Made by a program: the position numbers and the translations under genes
The notes under the pieces: generated by a model
The model's input: only the letters and a program-made list of their open reading frames with translations
Told to the model about the DNA's origin: nothing
The model's database searches: none
Source of the DNA: DASRVA01 sp035550715
Lineage (GTDB): Bacteria > Gemmatimonadota > Gemmatimonadetes > JACCXV01 > JAHWKZ01
Assembly (NCBI GenBank): GCA_035550715.1
Contig: DASZOP010000161.1
Span: 1 to 18,498, forward strand
Reading direction: 5' to 3'
Length of the DNA: 18,498 bases
In this document: in pieces, positions 1 to 6,647 of the stretch
Layout of the letters: each line of letters opens with the position of its first letter
How positions within the stretch are numbered: position 1 is the first letter of the stretch

Positions 1-102
1 CCGCGCACCGGCGACGCGGTCCACGTGCCCGGCCGGGCCGTGCCCACGTTCAAGCCGTCTAAGGAGCTCAAGGAGCTCGTCATGGAGGGCCAGACGGTCT
101 AG
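1..102 (+). CDS. HU/IHF-family DNA-binding protein, C-terminal fragment (cut by window edge)
   Basis: Frame 1 is open from the first base to a TAG at 100-102 and gives 33 residues. They match the C-terminal third of HU/IHF proteins: an RTG stretch from the tip of the DNA-binding arm, then a VPGRAVPTFKPSKELKELV segment that forms the last strand and helix. Family knowledge: HU/IHF proteins are small dimeric nucleoid proteins that bend DNA, with a proline at the arm tip intercalating into the helix. The start and dimerisation helices lie outside the window. A second, complete HU-type gene lies at 1219-1512 with a similar arm, so the locus carries two paralogs. Whether this copy is HU-like or IHF-like cannot be decided from the fragment. 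Confidence 0.85.
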   Translation, partial: PRTGDAVHVPGRAVPTFKPSKELKELVMEGQTV

Positions 103-182
103 GTCGGTTCGGGTCGTTTCCCTCGGAGGAATTCGGTCGTCGCGCCGCGCGCGAGACGCTACGTTCCTCTGCCCATCGAGTC

Positions 183-259
183 GCGCCCGTAGCTCAGCTG
201 GATAGAGCGACAGCCTCCGGAGCTGTAGGTCAGAGGTTCGAATCCTCTCGGGCGCACCA
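183..259 (+). tRNA. tRNA-Arg(CCG)
   Basis: A complete cloverleaf can be folded by eye. The acceptor stem is GCGCCCG (183-189) with CGGGCGC (249-255), a perfect match. The D stem is GCTC/GAGC (192-195 with 205-208). The anticodon stem is ACAGC/GCTGT (210-214 with 222-226) around loop CTCCGGA, placing anticodon CCG at 217-219. The T stem is AGAGG/CCTCT (232-236 with 244-248) around TTCGAAT. The discriminator base is A256 and CCA is encoded at 257-259. CCG reads the CGG arginine codon, which is frequent in this GC-rich window. A TACGTT hexamer at 160-165 is a possible -10 element. The gene ends 18 bases before the stop of the convergent DedA gene. Confidence 0.97.
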
Positions 260-277
260 CTAACACGCTGAACAGCC

Positions 278-970
278 CTATTTCGGATGCAGGGGTCGCC
301 GGTCTTCCCGCCGCCCGGCCTCGCGGGGACCATGCCGACGGTTCTTCACGAACTCGATCGCCATCGGCACGACCGACACGGCGATGATGCCGATGATGAC
401 GAGAGAGAAGTTCTCTTTCACCACCGGGATGTTGCCGAAGAGATAACCGGCCCCCACGCAGATCCCGACCCACAGCACCCCACCGATGACGTTGTAGAAA
501 GCGAAGCTCGCGTATCGCATCGCTCCCGCGCCCGCCACGAACGGCACGAAGGTGCGGACGATCGGCACGAAGCGGCCCAGGACCACCGCCTTGCCGCCGT
601 AACGCTCGAAGAACGCGTGGGTGCGGTCCAGGTGGCGTCGATTGAGCATTCGCTCCCAGAAGCTCGAGGTATCCTCGGCGCGAAAGACGCGTGGGCCGAT
701 GAAATGCCCGGCCGCGTAGTTGACCGCGTCGCCGAGAACGGCGGCGGCGAGGAGCAGGAACGCGAGCAGCCAGACGTCGAAGATCCCCCGGCTGGCCAGG
801 GCTCCCGACGCGAAGAGGAGGGAATCACCAGGCAGGAAGGGAGTGACGACCAGCCCGGTTTCGGCGAAGACGACGAGAAACAGCAAACCGTACATCCAGG
901 CGCCGTATGCGGCGGCGAGCTCGGCCAGGTGCGCGTCGAGGTGAAGCACGAAGTCGATCACCGTTTCCAT
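278..970 (-). CDS. DedA-family (VTT domain) inner-membrane protein
   Basis: This encodes a 230-residue polytopic membrane protein of the DedA/VTT family. Family knowledge: these proteins are linked to lipid scrambling or flipping, proton-motive-force-dependent envelope integrity and drug or alkaline tolerance. Residues 29-60 contain the FAETG and FLPGDSLL motifs with E37 and D49. Residues 131-150 contain GRFVPIVRTFVPFVAG with R133 and R139. The spacings (12 between the acidic pair, 6 between the arginines) equal those of the essential E39/D51 and R130/R136 of E. coli YqjA as I recall them. Hydrophobic segments lie near residues 25-45, 50-62, 65-88, 128-150, 155-178 and 186-205, and the tail is basic. 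I chose ATG at 968-970 because GGAGAGGAAG lies just upstream; an in-frame ATG nine codons earlier would put that site inside the gene. It is transcribed towards the tRNA. The substrate is unknown. Confidence 0.93.
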   Translation of the reverse strand: METVIDFVLHLDAHLAELAAAYGAWMYGLLFLVVFAETGLVVTPFLPGDSLLFASGALASRGIFDVWLLAFLLLAAAVLGDAVNYAAGHFIGPRVFRAEDTSSFWERMLNRRHLDRTHAFFERYGGKAVVLGRFVPIVRTFVPFVAGAGAMRYASFAFYNVIGGVLWVGICVGAGYLFGNIPVVKENFSLVIIGIIAVSVVPMAIEFVKNRRHGPREAGRREDRRPLHPK

Positions 971-1218
971 CCCGCGGACTTCCTCTCCAGAAAGCAACGT
1001 TCGCGCGTGCGGCCGGATCCTCAGAACCCGCGTCCCGGCTGGACTTGTCGGAGGGCGCCCCGATGGACCAGATTGGGGAGGCCCGTGCTCCGGGCGCCGT
1101 CGCCACAGGCAGCGGCCCGCTCAACCGGGTCCCAACATCGCTCTCTCCGCACGTCAAGTCCCGCCGGACACGACCGCTCGGTCGTGGCGGGGTCAGGGCT
1201 CCAGGAAGGGGGTCGAAC
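971..1218. other. Divergent intergenic region between DedA and HU genes
   Basis: These 248 bases separate the DedA start (minus) from the HU-like start (plus), so they should hold both promoters. I see ribosome-binding sites at both ends and the hairpin described at 1160-1191. I could not identify a convincing -35/-10 pair for either gene. Open frames crossing the region are arginine-rich and look like shadows rather than genes. Confidence 0.5.
1160..1191 (+). promoter_or_regulatory. Leader hairpin upstream of the HU-like gene
   Basis: CACGACC (1169-1175) pairs perfectly with GGTCGTG (1180-1186) across a 4-base loop. An outer CCCGC/GCGGG stem (1160-1164 with 1187-1191) adds five pairs, leaving a 4-base bulge on the left side. 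The structure ends 27 bases before the HU-like ATG. It could be a leader stem, a protein-binding palindrome or a weak attenuator; there is no T-run after it. The function is inference. Confidence 0.45.
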
Positions 1219-1512
1219 ATGACCAAGGACGATTTCGCGGCCAGGCTGGCCAAGAAACTCGACATCTCGAAGTCGAAAGCGCACGACGCGATCGACGCCA
1301 TCTTCTCGACCGAGCCGAGAAAGGGGATCATCGCCGCCGAGCTGGACGCCGGGCGCGACTTCACGATCACCGGCTTCGGCACGTTCGGGACGCGGAAGCG
1401 GAAGGCCCGTCAGGGGCGCAACCCCCGCACCGGCGCTTCGATCACCATCCCCGCCATGACCGTCCCGACCTTTCGCTCCGGCAAGGGGCTGAAGGACCGG
1501 GTGCGGCGGTAG
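1219..1512 (+). CDS. HU/IHF-like nucleoid DNA-binding protein
   Basis: This encodes a 97-residue HU-family protein, slightly longer than the usual 90-95. Residues 1-45 form the helical dimerisation part. GFGTF (52-56) is the classic HU signature. RNPRTG (67-72) is the arm tip, with intercalating P69. The C-terminus VPTFRSGKGLKDRVRR is the usual last strand and helix. Compared with E. coli HU, a few extra residues (around STEPRKGIIAAELDAG, 30-45) lie between helix 2 and the first strand. Start ATG 1219 has AGGAAGGGGG upstream at a normal distance; the longer open frame upstream is out of character. Family role: bending and compacting DNA, supporting replication and recombination. A hairpin lies in its leader, and a strong hairpin follows its stop. 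It is a paralog of the fragment at 1-102. Confidence 0.92.
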   Translation: MTKDDFAARLAKKLDISKSKAHDAIDAIFSTEPRKGIIAAELDAGRDFTITGFGTFGTRKRKARQGRNPRTGASITIPAMTVPTFRSGKGLKDRVRR

Positions 1513-1533
1513 CCGTTCGGAGATCTCACGAGG

Positions 1534-1563
1534 CGGGAGCGCGGGGGAGGCCTCGCGCTCCCG
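1534..1563. terminator. Candidate bidirectional terminator hairpin between convergent genes
   Basis: A perfect 10-base-pair GC-rich stem (CGGGAGCGCG at 1534-1543 with CGCGCTCCCG at 1554-1563) encloses a 10-base loop. It sits exactly between the stop of the HU-like gene (1512) and the stop of the minus-strand small membrane protein (1583). Neither side has a clear T-run, so it is not a textbook intrinsic terminator. In GC-rich genomes such stems often end or stabilise converging transcripts; that role here is inference. Confidence 0.5.
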
Positions 1564-1582
1564 GGCCCTCGGCACCGGATCC

Positions 1583-1771
1583 TTACTCGAACACCGACTT
1601 GAGGAACAGGTAGAGGCCGACGGCGAGGCCGCCGATCAGCCATTTGTGGTCGACCAGGAAGTCGACCGCGGCGCCGCCCGTGCGCGAGAGGAAGGTCGAG
1701 ACCTCGGAGGAGGAGACGGTCGCGCCGTACTCGCTGACCGCCTGGACCAAGAGGGTGGCTTCGATGGTCAT
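1583..1771 (-). CDS. Small single-pass membrane protein, 62 residues, unknown function
   Basis: I do not recognise this family. The start is well supported: ATG at 1769-1771 is preceded on the minus strand by GGGAGGAGG at ideal spacing. The predicted protein has an N-terminal part with an amphipathic look (residues 1-42, rich in Ser, Val and Ala, with SEVSTFLSRTGGAAVDFLVD). One hydrophobic helix follows at about residues 43-60 (HKWLIGGLAVGLYLFLKSVF), ending in a lone Glu. There are no cysteines and no signal-cleavage site, so it probably stays anchored with a very short tail. It is divergent from mtgA and convergent with the HU-like gene. A promoter candidate lies at 1825-1853. It could be a small envelope-stress or regulatory peptide, but nothing in the sequence shows that. 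Confidence 0.72.
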   Translation of the reverse strand: MTIEATLLVQAVSEYGATVSSSEVSTFLSRTGGAAVDFLVDHKWLIGGLAVGLYLFLKSVFE

Positions 1772-1824
1772 GGGTGTCCTCCTCCCTCATTCCTCATGCA
1801 CGTTTCGAGCCGCCCGGAAGGCCC

Positions 1825-1853
1825 AAAGTAGGACCGACCCCCCCGCTAGTAAA
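1825..1853 (-). promoter_or_regulatory. Candidate sigma70-type promoter of the small membrane protein
   Basis: Reading the minus strand, TTTACT (1848-1853) and TACTTT (1825-1830) are separated by 17 bases. Each matches its consensus at four of six positions. Transcription would start near 1818, leaving a leader of about 47 bases before ATG 1771. The region is clearly less GC-rich than its surroundings. An isolated perfect TTGACA lies further upstream (1861-1866, minus) without a matching -10. Confidence 0.35.
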
Positions 1854-1896
1854 CCCTTCCTGTCAAAGACAATAGGACACCCGAGCCCGGAGCCGC

Positions 1897-1926
1897 TTGC
1901 TACGCCAGGGCAGCGGCGGCTAGCAT
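1897..1926 (+). promoter_or_regulatory. Candidate mtgA promoter giving a leaderless mRNA
   Basis: TTGCTA (1897-1902) and TAGCAT (1921-1926) are 18 bases apart, each matching four of six consensus positions. The -10 hexamer ends only six bases before the mtgA ATG at 1933, so transcription would begin at or within a base or two of the start codon. No Shine-Dalgarno sequence lies in front of that ATG, which agrees with leaderless translation. This was found by eye only. Confidence 0.4.
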
Positions 1927-1932
1927 GACGAA

Positions 1933-2823
1933 ATGCGTCGGATCCTCCGGCTGGCGCTGTTCCTGGTGGTGGCGTCCGTCGCTCTCGCGGTCGCCTCGGT
2001 GGTCATGTGGTTTCCGGTGGTCGTCTGGCACCGCTTCCGTCCGCCCCATGCGACGGCCCTGATGCACGTCCGAGCCGACGAGGCGGCCGCCCGGGGGGAG
2101 AGCTGGGCGCCCAGCTACCGGTGGGTTCCCCTCGACCGGATCTCGCCGAACCTGGAGGCGGCCGTGCTGGTCGCGGAGGACACGCGGTTCTACGAGCACC
2201 ACGGGTTCGACGTCGAGCAGATCCGCTCGGCGCTCGAGGTCCGCGAGGCCGGGGGTCGTCTGCGGGGCGCGTCCACGATCAGCCAGCAGACGGTCAAGAA
2301 CCTCTACCTCTCGCCCCGGCGGGACCTCCTGCGCAAGGGGCGCGAAGCCGTCCTGACCGCGTGGATGGAGCTCTGGCTCCCCAAGCGGCGGATCCTGGAG
2401 ATCTATCTCAACGTGGTCGAGCTGGGCCCGGGGGTGTTCGGGGCCGAGGCGGCCTCGGAGCTCTATTTCGATCGATCGGCCGGCCGGCTGACCCCATCTC
2501 AGGCGGCCCTGCTGGCCGCCACGCTGCCGGCGCCGCTCGACCGGAACCCCGCCGCTCCGACCCCGGGATTGCGGAGACGCCAGCGGCTCGTCCTGACGCG
2601 AATGGACAGGTGGTACGGGACGGGGAGGGGTGGCGAGGAGCCGGCCAAGCGACCGGCCGGGCCTCCGGAGGTGCGGCGGGCCGAGCCGCTGGAGTTTCCG
2701 GCGGCTCCTCCGGAGTCGCTTCCGGCGCCCGAGGTTCCGGCCGCTCCCGTGGAATCGCTCCCGGCGCCCGAGACGTTCCCCGTGCCCGATGCCGATCTCC
2801 CCGTCCCCTCGGGTGACCTGTGA
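1933..2823 (+). CDS. mtgA: Monofunctional peptidoglycan glycosyltransferase (GT51)
   Basis: This 296-residue enzyme polymerises lipid II into glycan strands on the periplasmic face of the inner membrane and has no transpeptidase domain. Residues 5-31 form one membrane anchor. The GT51 motifs follow in order: AEDTRFYEHHGFD (81-93) with the catalytic-type Glu at 82; GASTISQQ (112-119); the RKGREAVLTAWMEL region (134-147); KRRILEIYLNVVELG (151-165); and the A-L-A-A-T-L-P-A-P segment near residue 200. The core ends near residue 230. An unusual tail of about 65 residues follows, rich in Pro, Glu and Ala, with two near copies of an ESLPAPE unit. That tail is absent from typical MtgA (about 240 residues). 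ATG 1933 has no Shine-Dalgarno but lies just after a candidate promoter. Its TGA overlaps the GTG of the next gene. Confidence 0.93.
   Translation: MRRILRLALFLVVASVALAVASVVMWFPVVVWHRFRPPHATALMHVRADEAAARGESWAPSYRWVPLDRISPNLEAAVLVAEDTRFYEHHGFDVEQIRSALEVREAGGRLRGASTISQQTVKNLYLSPRRDLLRKGREAVLTAWMELWLPKRRILEIYLNVVELGPGVFGAEAASELYFDRSAGRLTPSQAALLAATLPAPLDRNPAAPTPGLRRRQRLVLTRMDRWYGTGRGGEEPAKRPAGPPEVRRAEPLEFPAAPPESLPAPEVPAAPVESLPAPETFPVPDADLPVPSGDL
2701..2772 (+). repeat. Direct repeat encoding the Pro-Glu tail unit of MtgA
   Basis: Two 33-base units, 2701-2733 and 2740-2772, encode AAPPESLPAPE and AAPVESLPAPE. They are close copies at the DNA level with mostly silent differences. This suggests expansion of a low-complexity tail by duplication. 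Confidence 0.6.
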
Positions 2824-3332
2824 GCGGACGATCGATCGGCCCAGGCCTTCTGGTCCTCGTCTCGTTCCTCACCCTGTCGCTCGGGTTCCTGGTCGGGGTT
2901 CGGCTCGGGCGCGACGAGGAGGCGGGCGGTCCCGTGGCAGCGCCCCATCCGGTCGGCGCCGAGGAGCACGCCCGGCTCGGGATGCAGGCCCTGGCGGCCG
3001 GCGACATGGTCGAGGCCGAGCGGCGCTTCCGGGAGGCGGTGGCGCTCCGGCCCGCCGAGCCCGGCCCGCGGGTGGACCTGGCCGTCGCCCTCATGTCCCA
3101 GGGCCGCTGGGAGGAGGCCGACCGCGAGCTGGCCCAAGCCAAGGGGCTGGCGCCCGACCTTCCCGCGATCTGGTTCCTCGAGGGGTGGGTGGCGCGGGAC
3201 GGTTTCGGGGACACGCTCCGGGCGCGGCGGGTCTGGGAGCGGTTCCTCGAGCTGGCCCCGCCGGATGCGCCCCAGGCGGCCGAGGTCCGGCGCTGGCTCT
3301 CGGGCGAGGCGGAGGATACGGCAGGGGGTTGA
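2820..3332 (+). CDS. Membrane-anchored TPR protein
   Basis: This is a 170-residue protein starting at GTG 2820, which overlaps the mtgA stop as GTGA, so translation is probably coupled; there is no separate Shine-Dalgarno. A hydrophobic helix at residues 8-28 with short basic N-terminus and an RLGRDEE flank looks like an uncleaved signal anchor, placing the rest in the periplasm. Residues 48-81 (A-L-A-A-G-D-M-V-E-A-E-R-R-F-R-E-A), 82-115 and 116-150 form about three tetratricopeptide repeats. TPR modules bind protein partners. Given the overlap, the glycosyltransferase MtgA is the obvious candidate partner, but that is inference. No enzymatic motif is visible. It might instead serve a general envelope-assembly role. 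Confidence 0.8.
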   Translation: MSGRSIGPGLLVLVSFLTLSLGFLVGVRLGRDEEAGGPVAAPHPVGAEEHARLGMQALAAGDMVEAERRFREAVALRPAEPGPRVDLAVALMSQGRWEEADRELAQAKGLAPDLPAIWFLEGWVARDGFGDTLRARRVWERFLELAPPDAPQAAEVRRWLSGEAEDTAGG

Positions 3333-3363
3333 CACGCTCGAGGAGGGGGTCGATCTTGGGCGG

Positions 3364-4287
3364 ATGTTGAGACCGAGTCTCATCCTTCTCGCCGTTCTGC
3401 TCGCCATTCCCATCGCCCCCCACGCCCTCCTGGCCGACGATCCCGTCATCAGCGGCACGGCAGGAGTCGCTGGCTGGGCGACCTTCCTGCAGTCCTTCGG
3501 TATCCTCTTCCGCGAGGGGCTCGAAGCGCTCCTCCTCTGCACGGCCCTCGCCGCAGCCACGGTAAAGGCGGGGTCCGAGCGCGGCCCACGGGCGGTCTGG
3601 CGCGGAGCCGGGCTCGCCATCGTGGCCAGCCTGATCACGGCCTGGCTCGTGGACCGGGTCTTGGGCCTGGCGCCGGCCGGTCGCGAGGCCATCGAGGGAC
3701 TCACGATGCTGCTCGCGGCCGGCGTCCTCTTCTACGTCTCCTACTGGCTCCTCTCCAAGCTCGAGGTCCAGCGCTGGATGGCCTACCTCAGGCGCAAGGT
3801 CGGGAGCGCCGAGAACCTGTGGGCGATCGGCGCCGTAGCGTTCCTCGCCGTGTTCCGGGAAGGGGTCGAGACCGTTCTCTTCTACGAGGCCCTGGCCGGG
3901 ATCGGCCAGCCGGTGCCGATCTGGGGCGGCTTCGTGGCCGGAGCGTTCATCCTGACGCTGGTCGGCATCGCCGTCTTCCGCTTCGGGCTCAGGCTCCCGA
4001 TACGCCCGCTGTTCGCGGTGACGGGCGGACTTCTCTATCTGATGGCCATGATCTTCGTCGGGCAGGGCATCCACGAGCTCCAGGAGGCGGGCTGGCTGTC
4101 CGAGACCGCGCTCGGCGGCGCGCCGCGGATCCCGGCGCTGGGGATCTATCCGACCGTCGAGACGATGGCCGCCCAGGCCGTGCTGCTCGGCCTCGCGATC
4201 GCGGCCGCCCTCGTCCTGACCACGCGGAGGAGCCACGCAGCGGAGCCGGTCGCCGAGCCCCGCCGCGAGCCGGTCGAAGCACGCTGA
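3364..4287 (+). CDS. FTR1/EfeU-family high-affinity iron permease
   Basis: This is a 307-residue membrane protein. A hydrophobic signal-like N-terminus (1-24, ending near HALLA) is followed by about seven membrane segments. The two hallmark REGxE motifs are present: REGLE (50-54) and REGVE (165-169), each in a membrane helix. In the FTR1/EfeU family these glutamates bind iron during transport. Family knowledge: the permease imports Fe, in E. coli with the periplasmic partners EfeO and EfeB, in fungi with a multicopper oxidase. None of these partners is encoded in the window, and there is no fused cytochrome or cupredoxin domain, so it is either stand-alone or served from elsewhere. The hydrophilic tail after residue 285 is basic and low-complexity. 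ATG 3364 is the only reasonable start before the signal segment; the purine run GAGGAGGGGG lies rather far upstream (3340-3349). Confidence 0.9.
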   Translation: MLRPSLILLAVLLAIPIAPHALLADDPVISGTAGVAGWATFLQSFGILFREGLEALLLCTALAAATVKAGSERGPRAVWRGAGLAIVASLITAWLVDRVLGLAPAGREAIEGLTMLLAAGVLFYVSYWLLSKLEVQRWMAYLRRKVGSAENLWAIGAVAFLAVFREGVETVLFYEALAGIGQPVPIWGGFVAGAFILTLVGIAVFRFGLRLPIRPLFAVTGGLLYLMAMIFVGQGIHELQEAGWLSETALGGAPRIPALGIYPTVETMAAQAVLLGLAIAAALVLTTRRSHAAEPVAEPRREPVEAR

Positions 4288-4299
4288 AGCCGGGCGCCG

Positions 4300-4328
4300 T
4301 TGCGGCGCTCGAAGCCGATCCGTACGTT
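4300..4328 (+). promoter_or_regulatory. Weak candidate promoter before metE
   Basis: TTGCGG (4300-4305) and TACGTT (4323-4328) are 17 bases apart in the 56-base gap before metE. The match to consensus is modest. The segment TACGTTCTCTCCCCTCGA resembles the stretch after TACGTT upstream of the tRNA-Arg gene (160-178). I see no S-box, SAM or cobalamin riboswitch in this short gap. Confidence 0.2.
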
Positions 4329-4343
4329 CTCTCCCCTCGATCG

Positions 4344-6647
4344 ATGGCGCTGGCGACCAACCTCGGATATCCCCGGATCGGGCGCGACCGTGAGCTGAAG
4401 CGAGCTACGGAGGCGTACTGGGCGGGGAAGCTCTCCAGGGAGGACCTCCTCGCCTCCGCCGCCCGCCTGCGCCTCGAGCAGTGGGAGAGCCAGCGCGCGG
4501 CCGGCATCGATCACGTCCCGTCGAACGTCTTCTCGTTGTACGACCACGTCCTCGACATGACGGCCCTGGTGGGCGCGGTCCCGCCCCGCTACGGGTGGAG
4601 CGGGGAGGACGTCGATCTGGACACCTACTTCGCCATGGCCCGGGGCGCGCAGGGGAAGGGGCTCGACGTTCCGGCCATGGAGATGACCAAGTGGTTCGAC
4701 ACGAACTACCACTACATCGTCCCCGAGCTGGCTCCCGACCAGCGGTTCCGGGTGGCGAGCGCCAAGCCGTTCGACGAGCTGGCCGAGGCGCGCACAGCCG
4801 GGATCCCGACGCGGCCGGTCCTCCTCGGCCCGGTCAGCTACCTGCTCCTGGCAAAGCCGGCCGAAGCCGGTTTCGAGCCGCTCCGACTCCTCGAGCCCCT
4901 GACCGAGGTCCTGGCCGAGATCGTCCGGCGGCTCGCGGACGGGGGAGCCGAGTGGATCCAGATCGACGAGCCGTGCCTGGTCCAGGACCGCTCGCCGGAT
5001 GAGATCGGCGCCCTGCCCCGCGCCTATGGGGTTCTCGCCGAAGCCGCCGGCCCCGCCAGGCTCCTGATCCAGACCTACTTCGGCGACGTGGGTCCCGCCT
5101 GGCGCACCCTGATCGACCTGCCGGTGGCGGGGATCGGGATCGACCTGGTCCGCGGCCCCGGCCAGGCCGACCGGCTCGAGCGGGAGCCTCTTCCCGGCGA
5201 CAAGGTTCTCTCGGCCGGCGTCGTGGACGGGCGGAACGTGTGGATCAACGATCTCGAGGCGTCGCTGGACCGGCTCGAGCGGATCGCCCAGCGGATCGGA
5301 GGGGAACGGCTCTTCGTCGCGCCCTCCTGCTCGCTGATCCACGTGCCGATCGAGGCCGCGCGCGAGACCGAGCTCGATCCCGAGCTCCGCGGCTGGCTCG
5401 CGTTCGCCGAGGAGAAGCTCCGCGAGGTGGCGACCCTGGCGCGCGGCGTGAGCGAGGGCCGGGCAGCCGTCGCCGACGAGCTGGCCGCGAACCGTGCGCG
5501 GCTTGCTTCGCGGGCCGGAAGCGAACGGACGGGCGACCGGGCCGTCCGCGAGCGCCGCGCGGCTCTCGATCCCGCGGCGGCGGCGCGGTCGCGGCCGTTC
5601 GACGAGCGGCGGAGCCTCCAGCGCGCGCGACTCGACCTGCCGCCCCTGCCGACCACCGTGATCGGCTCCTTCCCGCAGACGGCCGAGGTCCGCAGCCGCC
5701 GCCGGGACTACCTGCGGGGCGCCGTCGGTCGCGAGGCGTACGAGGAGTTCCTGAGGTCGGAGATCGGCAGGGCGATCCGTCTCCAGGAGGAGCTCGGAAT
5801 CGACGTCGTGGTCCACGGCGAGTTCGAGCGCAACGACATGGTCGAGTACTTCGGCGAGCGTCTCGAGGGGTATGCCTTCTCCCGGCACGGCTGGGTGCAG
5901 TCGTACGGGTCGCGGTACGTGAAGCCGCCCCTCCTCTACGGCGACATCCGGCGCGAGCGGCCCATGACGGTGACGTGGTGGGAGTATGCGCAGTCGTGCA
6001 CCGCGCGGCCCGTGAAGGGAATGCTCACGGGTCCGGTGACGATGCTCCAGTGGTCGTTCGTGAGGGACGACCAGCCGAGGTCGGAGACGTGCCTCCAGCT
6101 CGCTCTCGCGGTCGGTGACGAGGTCAGGGACCTGGAGGCGGCCGGGGCGAAGGTCATCCAGGTGGACGAGCCCGCGCTCCGGGAGGGGCTGCCGCTCCGG
6201 CGCGCCGAATGGGACGCCTATCTGGGATGGGCGATCGCCGCCTTTCGCGTGGCGACGTCGGGGGTCGAGCCCGGCACCCAGATCCACACCCACATGTGCT
6301 ACTCCGAGTTCAACGACATCATCGAGCACATCGCGGCAATGGACGCCGACGTCCTGCTGATCGAGAACGCCCGGTCGGACGCCGAGCTCCTCGAGGTGTT
6401 CCGCGAGTTCGACTACGACCATGACGTCGGCCCCGGGGTCTACGACATCCATTCCCCGCGGATTCCGTCGGTGGAGGAGATGGCGGACCGGATCCGCGCC
6501 TCGGCCGAGGTCATCCCGATGAGCCGGCTGTGGGTGAACCCCGACTGCGGGCTGAAGACCCGCCGCTACGAGGAGGTCGTCCCGGCCCTCGAGAACATGA
6601 CGGCCGCCGCGGCGGTCGTCCGGTTGGAGGAGGGCGTGACCGTATGA
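4344..6647 (+). CDS. metE: Cobalamin-independent methionine synthase
   Basis: This 767-residue cytoplasmic enzyme transfers a methyl group from 5-methyltetrahydropteroyltri-glutamate to homocysteine, making methionine without B12. Both halves of the family are present: an N-terminal barrel beginning LGYPRIGRDRELK (about residues 5-17) and a C-terminal catalytic barrel from near TTVIGSFPQTAEVR. The zinc and homocysteine ligands are all visible: H650 and C652 (in HTHMCYSEF), E674 (in LLIENARSD) and C735 (in WVNPDCGLKTR). Each is offset by +9 from E. coli MetE H641, C643, E665 and C726, so the enzyme should be active. Start ATG 4344 lies at the usual N-terminus; the much longer open frame upstream is a shadow inside the FTR1 gene. 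No clear Shine-Dalgarno is seen. The stop overlaps the next gene's ATG (ATGA). Confidence 0.97.
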   Translation: MALATNLGYPRIGRDRELKRATEAYWAGKLSREDLLASAARLRLEQWESQRAAGIDHVPSNVFSLYDHVLDMTALVGAVPPRYGWSGEDVDLDTYFAMARGAQGKGLDVPAMEMTKWFDTNYHYIVPELAPDQRFRVASAKPFDELAEARTAGIPTRPVLLGPVSYLLLAKPAEAGFEPLRLLEPLTEVLAEIVRRLADGGAEWIQIDEPCLVQDRSPDEIGALPRAYGVLAEAAGPARLLIQTYFGDVGPAWRTLIDLPVAGIGIDLVRGPGQADRLEREPLPGDKVLSAGVVDGRNVWINDLEASLDRLERIAQRIGGERLFVAPSCSLIHVPIEAARETELDPELRGWLAFAEEKLREVATLARGVSEGRAAVADELAANRARLASRAGSERTGDRAVRERRAALDPAAAARSRPFDERRSLQRARLDLPPLPTTVIGSFPQTAEVRSRRRDYLRGAVGREAYEEFLRSEIGRAIRLQEELGIDVVVHGEFERNDMVEYFGERLEGYAFSRHGWVQSYGSRYVKPPLLYGDIRRERPMTVTWWEYAQSCTARPVKGMLTGPVTMLQWSFVRDDQPRSETCLQLALAVGDEVRDLEAAGAKVIQVDEPALREGLPLRRAEWDAYLGWAIAAFRVATSGVEPGTQIHTHMCYSEFNDIIEHIAAMDADVLLIENARSDAELLEVFREFDYDHDVGPGVYDIHSPRIPSVEEMADRIRASAEVIPMSRLWVNPDCGLKTRRYEEVVPALENMTAAAAVVRLEEGVTV

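Noticed and set aside
183..259. tRNA gene as an integration site for a mobile element
   Set aside because: No integrase, no repeat of the tRNA 3' end elsewhere in the window as far as I could see, and the flanking genes look like ordinary chromosomal genes.
287..1222. A 311-codon plus-strand frame across the DedA gene
   Set aside because: Its His/Asp/Arg-rich translation is the complement of the hydrophobic DedA codons, and it has no ribosome-binding site.
3819..4343. A much longer open frame extending metE upstream by 175 codons
   Set aside because: The extra part overlaps the FTR1 gene out of frame, is Arg/Pro-rich and bears no resemblance to MetE, whose known N-terminus begins right at ATG 4344.
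4288..4343. Possible methionine or B12 riboswitch before metE
   Set aside because: The gap is only 56 bases, too short for these riboswitches, and shows no recognisable conserved core.
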